Positions 17,843 through 27,090 of a stretch of DNA of 64,000 nt are shown in pieces. The stretch lies in assembly GCF_014905115.1 (NCBI RefSeq), contig NZ_CP041235.1:1364001-1428000 (forward strand), given 5' to 3'. How positions within the stretch are numbered: the stretch's first letter is position 1; the number at the start of each line of letters is the position of its first letter. The notes under the pieces were generated by a model that was not told the origin of the DNA, made no database searches, and worked only from the letters and a program-made list of their open reading frames with translations. The position numbers were made by a program, and so were the translations under genes. Source of the DNA: Sulfurimonas sediminis (GTDB taxonomy: Bacteria; Campylobacterota; Campylobacteria; Campylobacterales; Sulfurimonadaceae).

Positions 17843-18064
17843 ATGATAGATTTAGATACTGAGATATGTGTATGCAATTCACTGACTCTAAAAGATATAG
17901 CTGAGTGTATAAAAGAAAATAACTTTACCACCCTTGAGGAACTCCTGGAAAATGACATATGCCCTATGGGTGATAAATGTGAATCATGCAGAGATGAAGG
18001 GTATCATAACGACGGACTCAACCTCCCGATGGTTTTGGCAATGGTAAAAAGAAAACAAATCTAA
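17843..18064 (+). CDS. Small BFD-like [2Fe-2S]-binding protein
   Basis: 73 residues. The CVC motif at 9-11 and CPMGDKCESC at 40-49 resemble the cysteine pattern of bacterioferritin-associated-ferredoxin domains (CxC ... CxxC), with the helical KDIAECIKENNFTTLEELL between. Such domains bind a [2Fe-2S] cluster and serve in iron mobilisation or as modules of larger redox enzymes. Its partner is not obvious here. A TATAAT box and good ribosome-binding site support expression. It is followed at once by a hairpin repeat that may act as its terminator. Confidence 0.75.
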   Translation: MIDLDTEICVCNSLTLKDIAECIKENNFTTLEELLENDICPMGDKCESCRDEGYHNDGLNLPMVLAMVKRKQI

Positions 18065-18065
18065 A

Positions 18066-18220
18066 GAGCACCTCCAATGCCATTAAGTTAAAAAAATTAA
18101 TGCTTTCTCGGAACCGGTACTTCAGTGCCGGCTGTTGCAATAGTCTTGCCACTCTCAGCCGGCACTGAAGTACCGGTTCCAAATAAATGCTTAACTTAAA
18201 TGGCATTGAAGGGCACTTCT
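18066..18220. repeat. Long hairpin repeat, intact copy
   Basis: The core is a perfect 24-bp inverted repeat (18110-18133 and 18157-18180, starting GGAACCGGTACTTCAGTGCC) around a 23-nt loop, much more GC-rich than its surroundings. Outside it a second imperfect inverted repeat continues (CCAATGCCATTAAGTTAA at the left; its near complement at the right). Degenerate relatives of stem and loop occur at 28052-28256. It lies between convergent genes, where a REP/BIME-like or MITE-like element could also work as a two-way terminator. Confidence 0.88.
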
Positions 18221-18225
18221 CAATA

Positions 18226-20817
18226 TTATTTTTGCACATCTTTTGGTATGACTATGGTAAAAGTTGTACCAAACATAGAGGTTTTCACACTGATACTCCC
18301 ACCAAACTGTTTTTCTATAATCATTTTGGACATATAAAGCCCAAGTCCTGTGCCATTTTTGCCTTTCGTAGAAAAATAGGGTTCAAACAACTTGGACAAG
18401 TATTCTTTTCTTATCCCTCCGGCTCTGTCAGTCACATCAATCTGAATATTTGGACCGTTTTGTTTACATGTAACCTTTATGATTTTATCTTCTGTTTTCT
18501 TGTTTTCGTAGGCTTCAATGGCATTGTTTAACAGATTCAGTAAAACCTGTATCAGTTCATTTGCATATACATTTGCATGCAACTCAGAATCACATTCTGT
18601 TTGGAGTTCAATTTTATTTGACTTGAGTCTTGGCTCAACAAATTTTATCGCTTTTTTGAGCAATCCTCTCATGTCACTCTCTTGAGCAGCTTTGTTTGGG
18701 CGAAAATATGTCTTAAAATCCTCAATAGTATCGGAAAGATACACAACAGAATCGCTGATATCTTCCAAAGTCTGCATAATATCCTCTTTGGAAATTTGTT
18801 GCCCCATAAGATATTTTAACTGTAAATTTGAGATTTGAAGCGTAATTGTATTTAAGGGCTGGCGCCACTGATGGGCAATCATGCTAATCATTTCTCCCAT
18901 TACAGCCTGTTTTGACTGTGCCGTCAGAATTTCATCTTTTTTAATCAGTTCTTTTGCTTTTTCCTGTACTTTGTGTTTTAAAATTTCATTTGTTTCTTGC
19001 AGTTCTTTTGTTTTTTGCTGCACTCTTTGTTCAAGCGCTACATTGAAGTTTTTCAATTTCTTTTGATAATAAATCATAATAAAAAAAATGATTGCAACAA
19101 CCCCTAAAACCATCCATAAAAGAAAATAATCAACCCTTTCATGGTACCGTGTGAGTCTCCAGCTGTTTTTTATTGCCTCTATCTTCTCTTTAGAAAGACT
19201 TTTTAAAGCTTTTTGCATAATTGAGTACAAAACCGGTTCATCCTTTTGTACACCGATACTTCCATGCAGCAGCCTCTCTTTTGCCAGGAACCCATTGATT
19301 TTCAGCTTGCCGTATCCATACTTGTCTATAAAATAGTCAGCCTGTTCGTCTATAGATGCTATAGCATAGGCTCTGCCGTCAAGCACTTTTTTCACCATTG
19401 TATTTTTATTCTCTTCCACTTCAATGTTTAAATAGGGATACAGATAATTTAAATAATTTTTAAATGAGTTTTTTTGCACCAGTAACAACTTTCCTTTTAA
19501 AAACAGAGGATTTTCAACGAAAGATTTGTCAAGTCTGCTTAACAATGTAAAATGGGTACTGCTGAGAGGTTTTGTCGGTCTGATAGTAGTAAAGTGTCTG
19601 TTGTTTGTTGCCATAATGGCAAGAAGTTTGCACTTTTTTTCTTGCAGTTTTTGAAACAACTCTTCTTCTGAGTGTGATTCTACAGGAATAAATTCAAAAC
19701 CTGTTTTATTGGCAATCATTGTAAACACATCAGCCATAATGCCAATGTGCTTACCGTCTTTATATCCGTCAATCGGAAAAAAATCATAATTTATACACAA
19801 AGGTATTTTTTTATGCACCTCTATATATCTTTGTTCCTCATCTGTCAATGTAAGTCCGTTTATCCCGGGCTTTACAATAAAATTATCCAGTGTTTTTCCC
19901 GCACCCACATGAAAATCATTTTTAAAAAGCTGCATCTGTTTATGCAGGAAGTTTTTGTCTATGGAACCTATGTCATATATAAAAGGCAGTACCAGTTTGT
20001 TGATTGTTTCTGCCTCATATTCCAATGTCTCTTTGTCAAGCTGTGGCGCATATTTTTCATGAATGATTTTGGCAATCTCTTTTCTGTGCGAAAGAGCATA
20101 CTCCCAGCCTTTTATGGAAGCTTTTTTAAAAGCATGCACCCGGTATGGATGGTTTTTCAGTTCAGCAGCGGAGGTAAAGAGTTCCTCCTGCAAAACAAAC
20201 AGATTGTCATTTGAGGGATCCAGAATATTATATTTTACACCGAGTTTGTCAAGCTTGTGAGGCTGATCGGAAATAAAGGCAGTCATAGCATCGACTTCAC
20301 CCTTTGCAAATTCATCTACACGGTATGTTTGCGGAACCATTTTAAGATCACTTATCTTTACACCGTATCCGTCAAGATAAGGTTTGAAATTGAGCCTGAA
20401 ATCATCAACAAGCGAAGACATGACTGTTTTACCGATCAGATCTTTGGGAGAATGAATAGAAGGCTGCGTAATAAGCACAAGTGCGGAGCGTTTAAAAAAA
20501 GATGCCAGCAAAACCAGGGGTTTCCCCTGCAGATACTCCAGTAAAATAGAAGAGTTGTAAATACCGTAATTTGCTCTTTGTGAGAGAACCTCATCAACAA
20601 CATTCATCCCAGTCTGGTACTCTTTGATCTTAACATCCAGACCGGCATCCCGGTAAAATCCCTTCTCTTTGGCGGCAATAAATCCCGCAAACTCAAACTG
20701 GTATTTCCAGTGGAGCTGTAAAGAGACTTTTTCCAGGGCATCTGCAGCATGTCCGCGGTTTGTATCGGCTTGTGCGAAACCGCATAAAAAGAAGAGTATC
20801 AATATGAAAAATCTCAT
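18226..20817 (-). CDS. Hybrid sensor histidine kinase with two periplasmic binding domains
   Basis: 863 residues. After a signal peptide (1-17) comes an NMT1/THI5-like solute-binding domain (about 30-290; LQLHWKYQFEFAGFIAAKEK), then a second SBP family-3-like domain (about 310-540; LTDEEQRYIEVHKKIPLCIN). A membrane helix follows at about 562-582, then a coiled coil (590-640), the phosphoacceptor segment IAHQWRQPLNTITLQ (His near 650) and an ATPase domain (NNAIEAYEN, DRAGGI, GTGLGLYMSKMI). NMT1-type domains bind pyrimidine or thiamine-like ligands or other small molecules. No cognate response regulator is adjacent. It overlaps the start region of the next gene by 4 nt. Confidence 0.9.
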   Translation of the reverse strand: MRFFILILFFLCGFAQADTNRGHAADALEKVSLQLHWKYQFEFAGFIAAKEKGFYRDAGLDVKIKEYQTGMNVVDEVLSQRANYGIYNSSILLEYLQGKPLVLLASFFKRSALVLITQPSIHSPKDLIGKTVMSSLVDDFRLNFKPYLDGYGVKISDLKMVPQTYRVDEFAKGEVDAMTAFISDQPHKLDKLGVKYNILDPSNDNLFVLQEELFTSAAELKNHPYRVHAFKKASIKGWEYALSHRKEIAKIIHEKYAPQLDKETLEYEAETINKLVLPFIYDIGSIDKNFLHKQMQLFKNDFHVGAGKTLDNFIVKPGINGLTLTDEEQRYIEVHKKIPLCINYDFFPIDGYKDGKHIGIMADVFTMIANKTGFEFIPVESHSEEELFQKLQEKKCKLLAIMATNNRHFTTIRPTKPLSSTHFTLLSRLDKSFVENPLFLKGKLLLVQKNSFKNYLNYLYPYLNIEVEENKNTMVKKVLDGRAYAIASIDEQADYFIDKYGYGKLKINGFLAKERLLHGSIGVQKDEPVLYSIMQKALKSLSKEKIEAIKNSWRLTRYHERVDYFLLWMVLGVVAIIFFIMIYYQKKLKNFNVALEQRVQQKTKELQETNEILKHKVQEKAKELIKKDEILTAQSKQAVMGEMISMIAHQWRQPLNTITLQISNLQLKYLMGQQISKEDIMQTLEDISDSVVYLSDTIEDFKTYFRPNKAAQESDMRGLLKKAIKFVEPRLKSNKIELQTECDSELHANVYANELIQVLLNLLNNAIEAYENKKTEDKIIKVTCKQNGPNIQIDVTDRAGGIRKEYLSKLFEPYFSTKGKNGTGLGLYMSKMIIEKQFGGSISVKTSMFGTTFTIVIPKDVQK

Positions 20818-21314
20818 TCTCTGCCTTTTAAAAATTTTAAAACTGATTCAAAATCACCTTCTATAATTTTTGTAGAACAGGAGAGCATTAGATTCAGCGG
20901 ATAATCAAAATCTTCTATCACTCTTGCATCCAGATCATAAAAAGATCCCTCTTTGGCAAATCTTTCATCTTCTGCAAACCTGTCGATATAATGAGAAGAA
21001 TCACTTAAATACCCGTATACTTCTTTGTTCAGTCCATAGGCATATCCACACTCAAAAACAGTTCCGCTGTCAGGCTCTTTTCCTCGAAAAGGATTTAAAT
21101 TGGCTATCACTGTGTCAGCCTCTTGTATCATCTTTATATTTGCATCAAATATATCCTGTGCTATCTTATGTTTTGTTTGTGAAAAATCGACAACATTATC
21201 CAAAGGATAAAGGCCCTGGTAGCCATACTTTTCACATAATTTGACCAGGTTTTTACCGATCTCTATAGAATTAACTTCAAATACATCAGGTCCGGCTATA
21301 TAGATTTTTTTCAT
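20814..21314 (-). CDS. Nucleoside 2-deoxyribosyltransferase
   Basis: 166 residues. The N-terminal KKIYIAGPDVF, the QEADTVIANLNPFRG segment, and PDSGTVFECGYAYGLNKEVYG with the catalytic Glu are characteristic of the family that exchanges bases between deoxynucleosides or hydrolyses damaged deoxynucleotides. It is upstream of and overlaps the hybrid kinase gene, so the two share a transcript; linking a nucleobase-related enzyme with a kinase carrying an NMT1 (pyrimidine-type) domain is suggestive but unproven. Both sit in the segment bracketed by the 287-bp repeats. Confidence 0.9.
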   Translation of the reverse strand: MKKIYIAGPDVFEVNSIEIGKNLVKLCEKYGYQGLYPLDNVVDFSQTKHKIAQDIFDANIKMIQEADTVIANLNPFRGKEPDSGTVFECGYAYGLNKEVYGYLSDSSHYIDRFAEDERFAKEGSFYDLDARVIEDFDYPLNLMLSCSTKIIEGDFESVLKFLKGRE

Positions 21315-21419
21315 ACAATACTCTGTTCACTAAATTCAACACTATTGTATCATGTTTTTATATAAGTTGTGTAAATTTCATGCTTAAGCAAAGCATCAGC
21401 CCTTTTTTCATACCCTACA

Positions 21420-21708
21420 TAAGTGCCTGACCAGAATAAATGACATAATTTAATGAAGAGAGAAAATGCAAGATACAAGGCGAAAATCCGTAGGAGCTAC
21501 TAGTAGCTTTTGCTATGCCCTTTGGGTACAAGGATTTTCAACGAAGTTAGATTGTATTTTCTCTCTTCACCCGAAGGGCAACATACAAAGGATTCATTTC
21601 CTGCGTTGAACTTTCGTTAACGATACCAGTATCGCCAACAAAAGTTCGCCTTGAAACTAAATCCTTTGTATGTTGTTAAATATGTCATTTATTCTGGTCA
21701 GGCACTTA
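21420..21708 (+). repeat. Structured interspersed element, copy 2 (leader of the YyaL-like gene)
   Basis: An inverted copy of the element at 17446-17737, about 95% identical. Its termini read AAGTGCCTGACCAGAATAAA and the complement. Three positions differ from copy 1 at the left end, and the matching three differ at the right end, so the terminal stem is still perfect. The element ends 22 nt before the ATG at 21730, the same distance and orientation as copy 1 has toward dsbD. With copy 1 it brackets a 3.7-kb segment. The remaining 21315-21419 stretch is AT-rich and holds only the promoter region of the deoxyribosyltransferase gene, with nothing else recognised. Confidence 0.9.
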
Positions 21709-21729
21709 AAATAAAGAAGGTTATATATT

Positions 21730-23661
21730 ATGTCAAACAGATTAGCAAACGAAGATTCTCCATACCTGCAGCAGCATAAAGACAATCCCGTGGACTGGTG
21801 GCCGTGGTGTGAGGAGGCTTTTGTTCAGGCAGAAGCCCAAAACAAGGCAATTTTTATCAGCATAGGCTACAGTTCCTGTCACTGGTGCCATGTTATGGAA
21901 GAAAAAGTATTTGAAAACAAAGAGTGTGCTCAGATTTTAAATGAGAACTTTATTTCCATAAAAGTGGACAGAGAAGAGCGTCCGGATATAGACAAGTATT
22001 ATCAGGAAGTTTATATGCTTTTAAACCGCCGTGCCGGTGGATGGCCGACGAGTATATTTTGTACACCACAGAACAAACCCTTTTTTGCAGCCACTTACAT
22101 ACCGCCTGAATCAAATTCTGGCAGTATAGAAGGTATGGGTTTTAAAGAGATTACACAGCTTATAGCAACAAAAGTAAAAGAGAAAGATCCCAAACTCTTT
22201 GAAAATGCCAATGAAATAGAAGGCTTTTTGGGTCAAAAAGAGCATCCAAAAGAGGCGACTGTATTAAAAGAGGAATTTTATAAAAATTTTCTGCTCCAAG
22301 CCAAAAACAATTATGACGCACAAAACGGCGGTTTTTCAGATAAACCAAAATTTCCACGTGCTTCAACTCTTGATGCTCTACTCGTTGTTGCAAGACTCTA
22401 CAATGATACCGATGCGAAAACAATGCTGACCAATACACTCAATAACATGATAAAAGGCGGTATGTATGATCTTGTAGACGGAGGATTCTGCCGTTACAGT
22501 GTAGATGAAAAATGGCTGGTACCGCATTTTGAAAAGATGCTCTATGACAATGCCCTGCTCTGTGGCATCTACACAAAAGCCTATTTGTTATATGAAGATG
22601 AAACATATTTGCATATTGCAAAAGAGACAGCAGACTTCTGGTACAACTTTATGAGTGAAGATGGACTTTTTTACAGTGCAAGTGATGCTGACAGTGAAGA
22701 GGGAGAGGGAAGCTACTTTGTTTATACCTATGATGAAGTGTACACGCTTCTTGTTCAAAGTGGATATGAAAATGCAAAAGAGATGTGTGAGACGATGCAT
22801 GTTACGCATCACGGAAATTTTGAAGGCAAAAATATCATTCGTTTTGAGGAAGAGATTCCTGCATGGTTCAGTGATGTAAAACCACTTCTACAAAAAATTC
22901 GACAAAAAAGAGACTACCCCTTTACAGACAAAAAAGTACAGACATCATGGTCGGGTATGATGATAAACGCTCTGTTTTTGCTTGGAACTGTAGATAACAA
23001 GTACAAAGAAAAAGCCATAAAAAGCCTTGATAAGCTTCTTGAAACACTCTTTATTGATGAAAAGCTGTATCATACGACACTTATACACAAAAAGCCAAAA
23101 GTCGAAGCTTTTTTGGAAGACTATGCATTTCTTTCACAGGCACTTCTGAGCGCTTTTCAATACACACAAAATGAAATCTATCTCATACATGCCCAACGGT
23201 TTGTCAACAAAGCATTAGAAGAGTTTTATGACAAAGGAGTGTGGAACTTCAGTAGCGGCGAATTTGCTGTCAAAGCCGAAATAACCGATACAACATATAC
23301 AAGTTCCGTCAGTATTATGATAGATGTTCTACAAACACTGGGAACACTTCTTGAAGATGAAAAATATACTCATTTTGCCTTTAAAACAATGGAATACAAC
23401 TCTTATGAACTCGGGCGTAAGCCAATTTACTACCCCTCTATGCTTATACAGGCTTTACGATATCTCAAAGGGGACAGAGTTATAAAAACAAGCGAACAAA
23501 ACATTGACAACTACGCGTACAAACTGGCAAAAATAAAATATCCGTTCATACTGTTAAAAAGAAGTGAAAGGGATGATTTTATGATATGCGGAGACAAAAG
23601 CTGTTTTGCAAATACACAGGATGTGGATAAGATTAATCAACTTGTTGAGCAATCTCTCTAA
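21730..23661 (+). CDS. YyaL/SSP411-family thioredoxin-fold protein
   Basis: 643 residues. The N-terminal domain shows the family signature [22 protein letters not shown], the thioredoxin-like motif SSCHWCHVM (C50, C53), and [13 protein letters not shown]. The rest is an (alpha/alpha)6-barrel resembling glucosidases or cellobiose epimerases ([21 protein letters not shown]-type segment; [17 protein letters not shown]). The family is widespread in bacteria and eukaryotes but its reaction is unsettled; a redox role is suspected. An AAGAAGG ribosome-binding site precedes the ATG immediately after the repeat. Its 3' end overlaps the convergent CHAD gene by 29 bp. Confidence 0.9.
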   Translation: MSNRLANEDSPYLQQHKDNPVDWWPWCEEAFVQAEAQNKAIFISIGYSSCHWCHVMEEKVFENKECAQILNENFISIKVDREERPDIDKYYQEVYMLLNRRAGGWPTSIFCTPQNKPFFAATYIPPESNSGSIEGMGFKEITQLIATKVKEKDPKLFENANEIEGFLGQKEHPKEATVLKEEFYKNFLLQAKNNYDAQNGGFSDKPKFPRASTLDALLVVARLYNDTDAKTMLTNTLNNMIKGGMYDLVDGGFCRYSVDEKWLVPHFEKMLYDNALLCGIYTKAYLLYEDETYLHIAKETADFWYNFMSEDGLFYSASDADSEEGEGSYFVYTYDEVYTLLVQSGYENAKEMCETMHVTHHGNFEGKNIIRFEEEIPAWFSDVKPLLQKIRQKRDYPFTDKKVQTSWSGMMINALFLLGTVDNKYKEKAIKSLDKLLETLFIDEKLYHTTLIHKKPKVEAFLEDYAFLSQALLSAFQYTQNEIYLIHAQRFVNKALEEFYDKGVWNFSSGEFAVKAEITDTTYTSSVSIMIDVLQTLGTLLEDEKYTHFAFKTMEYNSYELGRKPIYYPSMLIQALRYLKGDRVIKTSEQNIDNYAYKLAKIKYPFILLKRSERDDFMICGDKSCFANTQDVDKINQLVEQSL

Positions 23662-24502
23662 ACTCTTTCCACTTGAGAAAAAAAGCTTCTTTAAGCTTTT
23701 TTTTCCTCTTCATATTCTCTGCTTCAAGTTGTTTTATACAGGTAAAAAGTTTTTTGTCTTTTTGGGACTGCAGAAAAACTTTGTGCAACTCTTTTGTTAC
23801 ATATATATCATGAAGCTTTCCTAAAATATCCTGCAGTTCTTTGAGTGTGTTTCTGAGAGTATCTTTCTTTTGCAGATAAGAGGAAAACAGGTCTGTGGCA
23901 TATCGCAGTTTTTTTAATTTAATTCGTAATTTGTGTGCCTGCTCATCTTCCAAGACAGTCCCTATTGTAGAACCGTATAAAATTATTTCATTTGTATAGC
24001 TTTTTAAAAAATTTTCGGCAAAAGGGATAATGTTTTCTTTCAGGGCAGACAACTCATTTTTTTTAAGCTTTTTTCGCCATTTTTTTGTTTCTATCCATCT
24101 TCTTAGTTTTCTTATAAGTTTTTTATATTTATGAGACTTTAAATACTTTTGAATCTTTTTATACTCTTTTTCTCTGTAGTGGACAACAATTTTGTAAAGC
24201 AGCAATTCAGTAGAAGAGAATGTCTCTTTTTTCAAGTATGTTTCTATGTAAACATCAATATCACGGGCTCTGTTGCAATAAGAAGCCACGGTTGCAATTT
24301 TGATGTCAATTTTTTTTGTAATTTTTTTTGGTATTACGGATTGAAAAGTAAATAATACTGAACGCATTCTTCTCAAAGAGACACGCATTTGATGCAGGGG
24401 CTCAGTCTCTTTTTTTACAAGCACAGCTTTTTTGTATTTTTGTATTTTTTTAAAATCAATTTCCAAAAAATTTTTAAATGCTGATTCAATACTTACATCC
24501 AT
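23633..24502 (-). CDS. CHAD-domain protein
   Basis: 289 residues from the ATG at 24502, preceded by AAGAAGG. The CHAD domain is all-helical and Lys/Arg/His-rich, with conserved histidines in [15 protein letters not shown] and [17 protein letters not shown], and it binds inorganic polyphosphate. Here it stands alone with no CYTH domain. It is divergent from the ppk2 gene 86 nt away, a pairing that points to polyphosphate metabolism or polyphosphate-granule association. The 3' end overlaps the convergent YyaL-like gene. Confidence 0.85.
   Translation of the reverse strand: MDVSIESAFKNFLEIDFKKIQKYKKAVLVKKETEPLHQMRVSLRRMRSVLFTFQSVIPKKITKKIDIKIATVASYCNRARDIDVYIETYLKKETFSSTELLLYKIVVHYREKEYKKIQKYLKSHKYKKLIRKLRRWIETKKWRKKLKKNELSALKENIIPFAENFLKSYTNEIILYGSTIGTVLEDEQAHKLRIKLKKLRYATDLFSSYLQKKDTLRNTLKELQDILGKLHDIYVTKELHKVFLQSQKDKKLFTCIKQLEAENMKRKKKLKEAFFLKWKEFREIAQQVD
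23678..23703. terminator. Weak palindromic terminator after the YyaL-like gene
   Basis: An 11-bp inverted repeat (AAAAAAAGCTT / AAGCTTTTTTT, 4-nt loop) with a T-run continuing past it lies 17 nt downstream of the YyaL-like stop. It is inside the CHAD reading frame, and its stem is mostly A:T, so its strength is doubtful. Confidence 0.4.
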
Positions 24503-24588
24503 TTTTTCATACCTTCTTGTAGCATTATAACATAGAACAAAATTTATGTTAAGGTAAAAGTGATTATAATAAATCAAAGGATAAAAAG

Positions 24589-25530
24589 ATGGGACATGAA
24601 AGAACTATGCTCGAAGATGAGATAAAAGAAGGTACTGATTTAAAAGATATTGTACATGAAGACAGAAGAAAAAATAAAACGAAAGAGAAAGACATTGAGG
24701 ACAAAAGAGGCAAAGACCCTCATAAAAAACGTGTTGCCGTCTGGGTAAAAGATGAAGTCCTGCGATATGAAAGCGAACTCAAAGATTTACAGATAGAACT
24801 CTTAAAAATGCAAAATCATGTCAAAGAAACAGGACAAAAAGTTTTAATGATTTTTGAAGGTCGTGATGCTGCGGGAAAAGGCGGTACAATCAAACGCATA
24901 ACAGAACATCTCAATCCTCGTGGTGCAAGAGTGGTGGCCCTTGACAAGCCCAGTGACAAAGAGAGAACACAGTGGTATTTTCAAAGATATGTCCAACACC
25001 TGCCATCAGCCGGAGAGATAGTCCTTTTTGACAGAAGTTACTATAACCGTGCAGGTGTTGAACCTGTTATGGGATTTTGTACACAAGAAGAGCATAAAGA
25101 GTTTTTACATGAAGTTCCCGAATTTGAAAAGATGCTTGTCAATTCCAATATAAAAATTTTTAAATTCTATTTTTCCGTTTCAAAAGCCGAACAGAAAAGA
25201 CGTTTTGAAAAGAGAAAAACAGACCCGCTCAAACAGTACAAACTCTCACCGGTGGATGAAAAATCACAAGATTTATGGGACAAATACACCATAGCAAAAT
25301 ATTCTATGCTCTTAGCATCCCATACAGACTATGCACCCTGGACAATCATTCGCTCCGATAACAAGAAAAAAGCCCGTATAAACACCATCAAACATATATT
25401 GAACCATTTTGACTATCCACAAAAAATTGACAAACAAAAGCTCAAAGCAGATGATGACATTCGCATTTCTGCCAATGATGAAATCAGAATCATGGAAACA
25501 GAGATGACCTTAAAAAAAGACAATGCCTAA
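24589..25530 (+). CDS. ppk2: Polyphosphate kinase 2
   Basis: 313 residues. PPK2 transfers phosphate between polyphosphate and nucleotides. Walker A is FEGRDAAGKGG (about 88-98), followed by TIKRITEHLNPRGARVVAL, the lid-type QWYFQRYVQHLP and Walker B IVLFDRSYYNRAGVEPVMG. The family-typical WDKYTIAKYSMLLASHT and WTIIRSDNKKKAR follow. The first 45 residues are a charged extension. Class cannot be set by eye, so whether it makes ATP, GTP or ADP is open. Adjacent to the CHAD gene; 64 nt before plsC. Confidence 0.93.
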   Translation: MGHERTMLEDEIKEGTDLKDIVHEDRRKNKTKEKDIEDKRGKDPHKKRVAVWVKDEVLRYESELKDLQIELLKMQNHVKETGQKVLMIFEGRDAAGKGGTIKRITEHLNPRGARVVALDKPSDKERTQWYFQRYVQHLPSAGEIVLFDRSYYNRAGVEPVMGFCTQEEHKEFLHEVPEFEKMLVNSNIKIFKFYFSVSKAEQKRRFEKRKTDPLKQYKLSPVDEKSQDLWDKYTIAKYSMLLASHTDYAPWTIIRSDNKKKARINTIKHILNHFDYPQKIDKQKLKADDDIRISANDEIRIMETEMTLKKDNA

Positions 25531-25594
25531 GCGTGTTACAAAAGAGTTGTATATTTTTAGCTATAATTTTCTTTTTTAATAAAGAAGGTTACTC

Positions 25595-26311
25595 ATGCTA
25601 AAAGATTTAGGAAAATTTATTTTTATGATTGAGCTTGGCTTCAAATACATAAAGATTTTCAAACAAACCTATTTTCATCCGTTTATCACACAAAAATATG
25701 CCTATCAGGAACTCTCAAAAGCAAGGCAGGAGTATTCAAACAAGGTTTTGGATTTTTTAAATATCAAAGTAAAACTTGTAGGGGAACTTCCAAAAAAAGA
25801 CAAAATTCTTTATGCGATCAACCACCGTTCTCTGCTTGATATTCTCGTGATGGAAAATATTTTTTCAAGATACAACAAAAGTGGTACCTGGATAGCGAAA
25901 CAGGAACTTTTTGAAGACCCGATATATGGCAAGTTTTTTCAATACAGCGGATGTATTCCGGTTGATTTGGAAAACAAAAAAGGACTCGTACGCTTTTTTA
26001 AGACCATCAAAAGAACACTTGCCAAAGTTGATGACTTAAATATTTACATCTTTCCCGAAGGTGAGAGATACAATGGAGAAGGCATTAAACAATTTCAAAG
26101 CGGTGCTTCAAAAATAGCCAAAGCAAACAATCTTGACATAGTTCCCGTATATATCAACGACAAACTTGAAAAGGTGTTTAAAAATGCCCCTTACAATGAA
26201 CCTTACACTGTTGAAGTTCATGTAGGCGGAATCATCAACTATGAAAATTTGGAAGAGAAGTATCTCGAATTTTATAAATCAGTCAAAGAAAAAACAAAAG
26301 GAAACAAATGA
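25595..26311 (+). CDS. 1-acyl-glycerol-3-phosphate acyltransferase (PlsC family)
   Basis: 238 residues. The acyltransferase motifs are visible: NHRSLLDI (HxxxxD catalytic pair) near residue 75, WIAKQELFEDPIYGKFF, and FPEGERYNG, which binds the glycerol phosphate. No strong membrane helix beyond the N-terminal hydrophobic stretch. It acylates lysophosphatidate in phospholipid synthesis. Its stop overlaps the pdxJ ATG by 4 nt, so they are co-translated. Confidence 0.88.
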   Translation: MLKDLGKFIFMIELGFKYIKIFKQTYFHPFITQKYAYQELSKARQEYSNKVLDFLNIKVKLVGELPKKDKILYAINHRSLLDILVMENIFSRYNKSGTWIAKQELFEDPIYGKFFQYSGCIPVDLENKKGLVRFFKTIKRTLAKVDDLNIYIFPEGERYNGEGIKQFQSGASKIAKANNLDIVPVYINDKLEKVFKNAPYNEPYTVEVHVGGIINYENLEEKYLEFYKSVKEKTKGNK

Positions 26312-27090
26312 AACTCGGTGTAAACATTGATCATGTGGCAGTTTTACGAGAAGCCAGACAGGTAAATGACCCTGATATTTTACAGGCACTTTATGTCGCC
26401 TGCCAAAGCGGTGCTGATCAGATTACTATACACTTACGAGAAGACAGAAGGCATATTCAAGACAATGATGTTACAAATATTTTGCAGTTTTCAAAGGTGC
26501 CTGTTAATTTGGAATGTTCTATCAACAAAAAAATACTCGACATTGTCAGTAAGGCCAGACCTCATCGGGCAACCTTGGTTCCTGAAAAAAGAGAAGAAGT
26601 TACCACAGAAGGCGGACTTGATGTTTTTGCCTATGAAAATGAAATATCCTATGCAATAGAGCAACTTCATGACGCCATCATTCCTGTTTCACTGTTTATT
26701 GACCCCTCTACAGATGCTATAGAACAGTCAAAAAAGCTCGGAGCCGAGATGGTTGAACTCCACACCGGACTTTTTGCAAATCTTTTTGCAATGCTTCACT
26801 CCTCTTTGCCAAAATCAAATCACTCTGTAAAAGAACTTGAATTTCCAAGATACGAACTCAGTGACAGGCTTGAAACTGCCCTTGAAGAGTTAAAACTCTC
26901 TGCAAGATATGCAAAAGAACTTGGTCTCGAAGTAGCAGCAGGCCATGGACTCAATTATCATAATGTAGATGAAATCATGCAGATTCAAGAGATTACAGAG
27001 TTGAACATTGGACAAAGCATTATTGCCCGCAGTGTTTTTACCGGATTGCGTGAAGCGATACAAGAGATGAAAAGAGTCACAAGGCGATGA
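26308..27090 (+). CDS. pdxJ: Pyridoxine 5'-phosphate synthase PdxJ
   Basis: 260 residues. A TIM barrel that condenses 3-amino-2-oxopropyl phosphate with deoxyxylulose 5-phosphate to make pyridoxine 5'-phosphate. The signature KLGVNIDHVAVLREARQ opens the protein; REDRRHIQ, NLECSIN, TLVPEKREEVTTEGG and the C-terminal GLEVAAGHGLNYHNV, NIGQSIIARSVF follow. It overlaps both plsC and pdxA by 4 nt, so three genes are tightly coupled. Confidence 0.96.
   Translation: MKLGVNIDHVAVLREARQVNDPDILQALYVACQSGADQITIHLREDRRHIQDNDVTNILQFSKVPVNLECSINKKILDIVSKARPHRATLVPEKREEVTTEGGLDVFAYENEISYAIEQLHDAIIPVSLFIDPSTDAIEQSKKLGAEMVELHTGLFANLFAMLHSSLPKSNHSVKELEFPRYELSDRLETALEELKLSARYAKELGLEVAAGHGLNYHNVDEIMQIQEITELNIGQSIIARSVFTGLREAIQEMKRVTRR

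Noticed and set aside
24503-24577. 25-residue extension of the CHAD protein
   Set aside because: It lacks a ribosome-binding site and family similarity; the ATG at 24502 is preceded by AAGAAGG.
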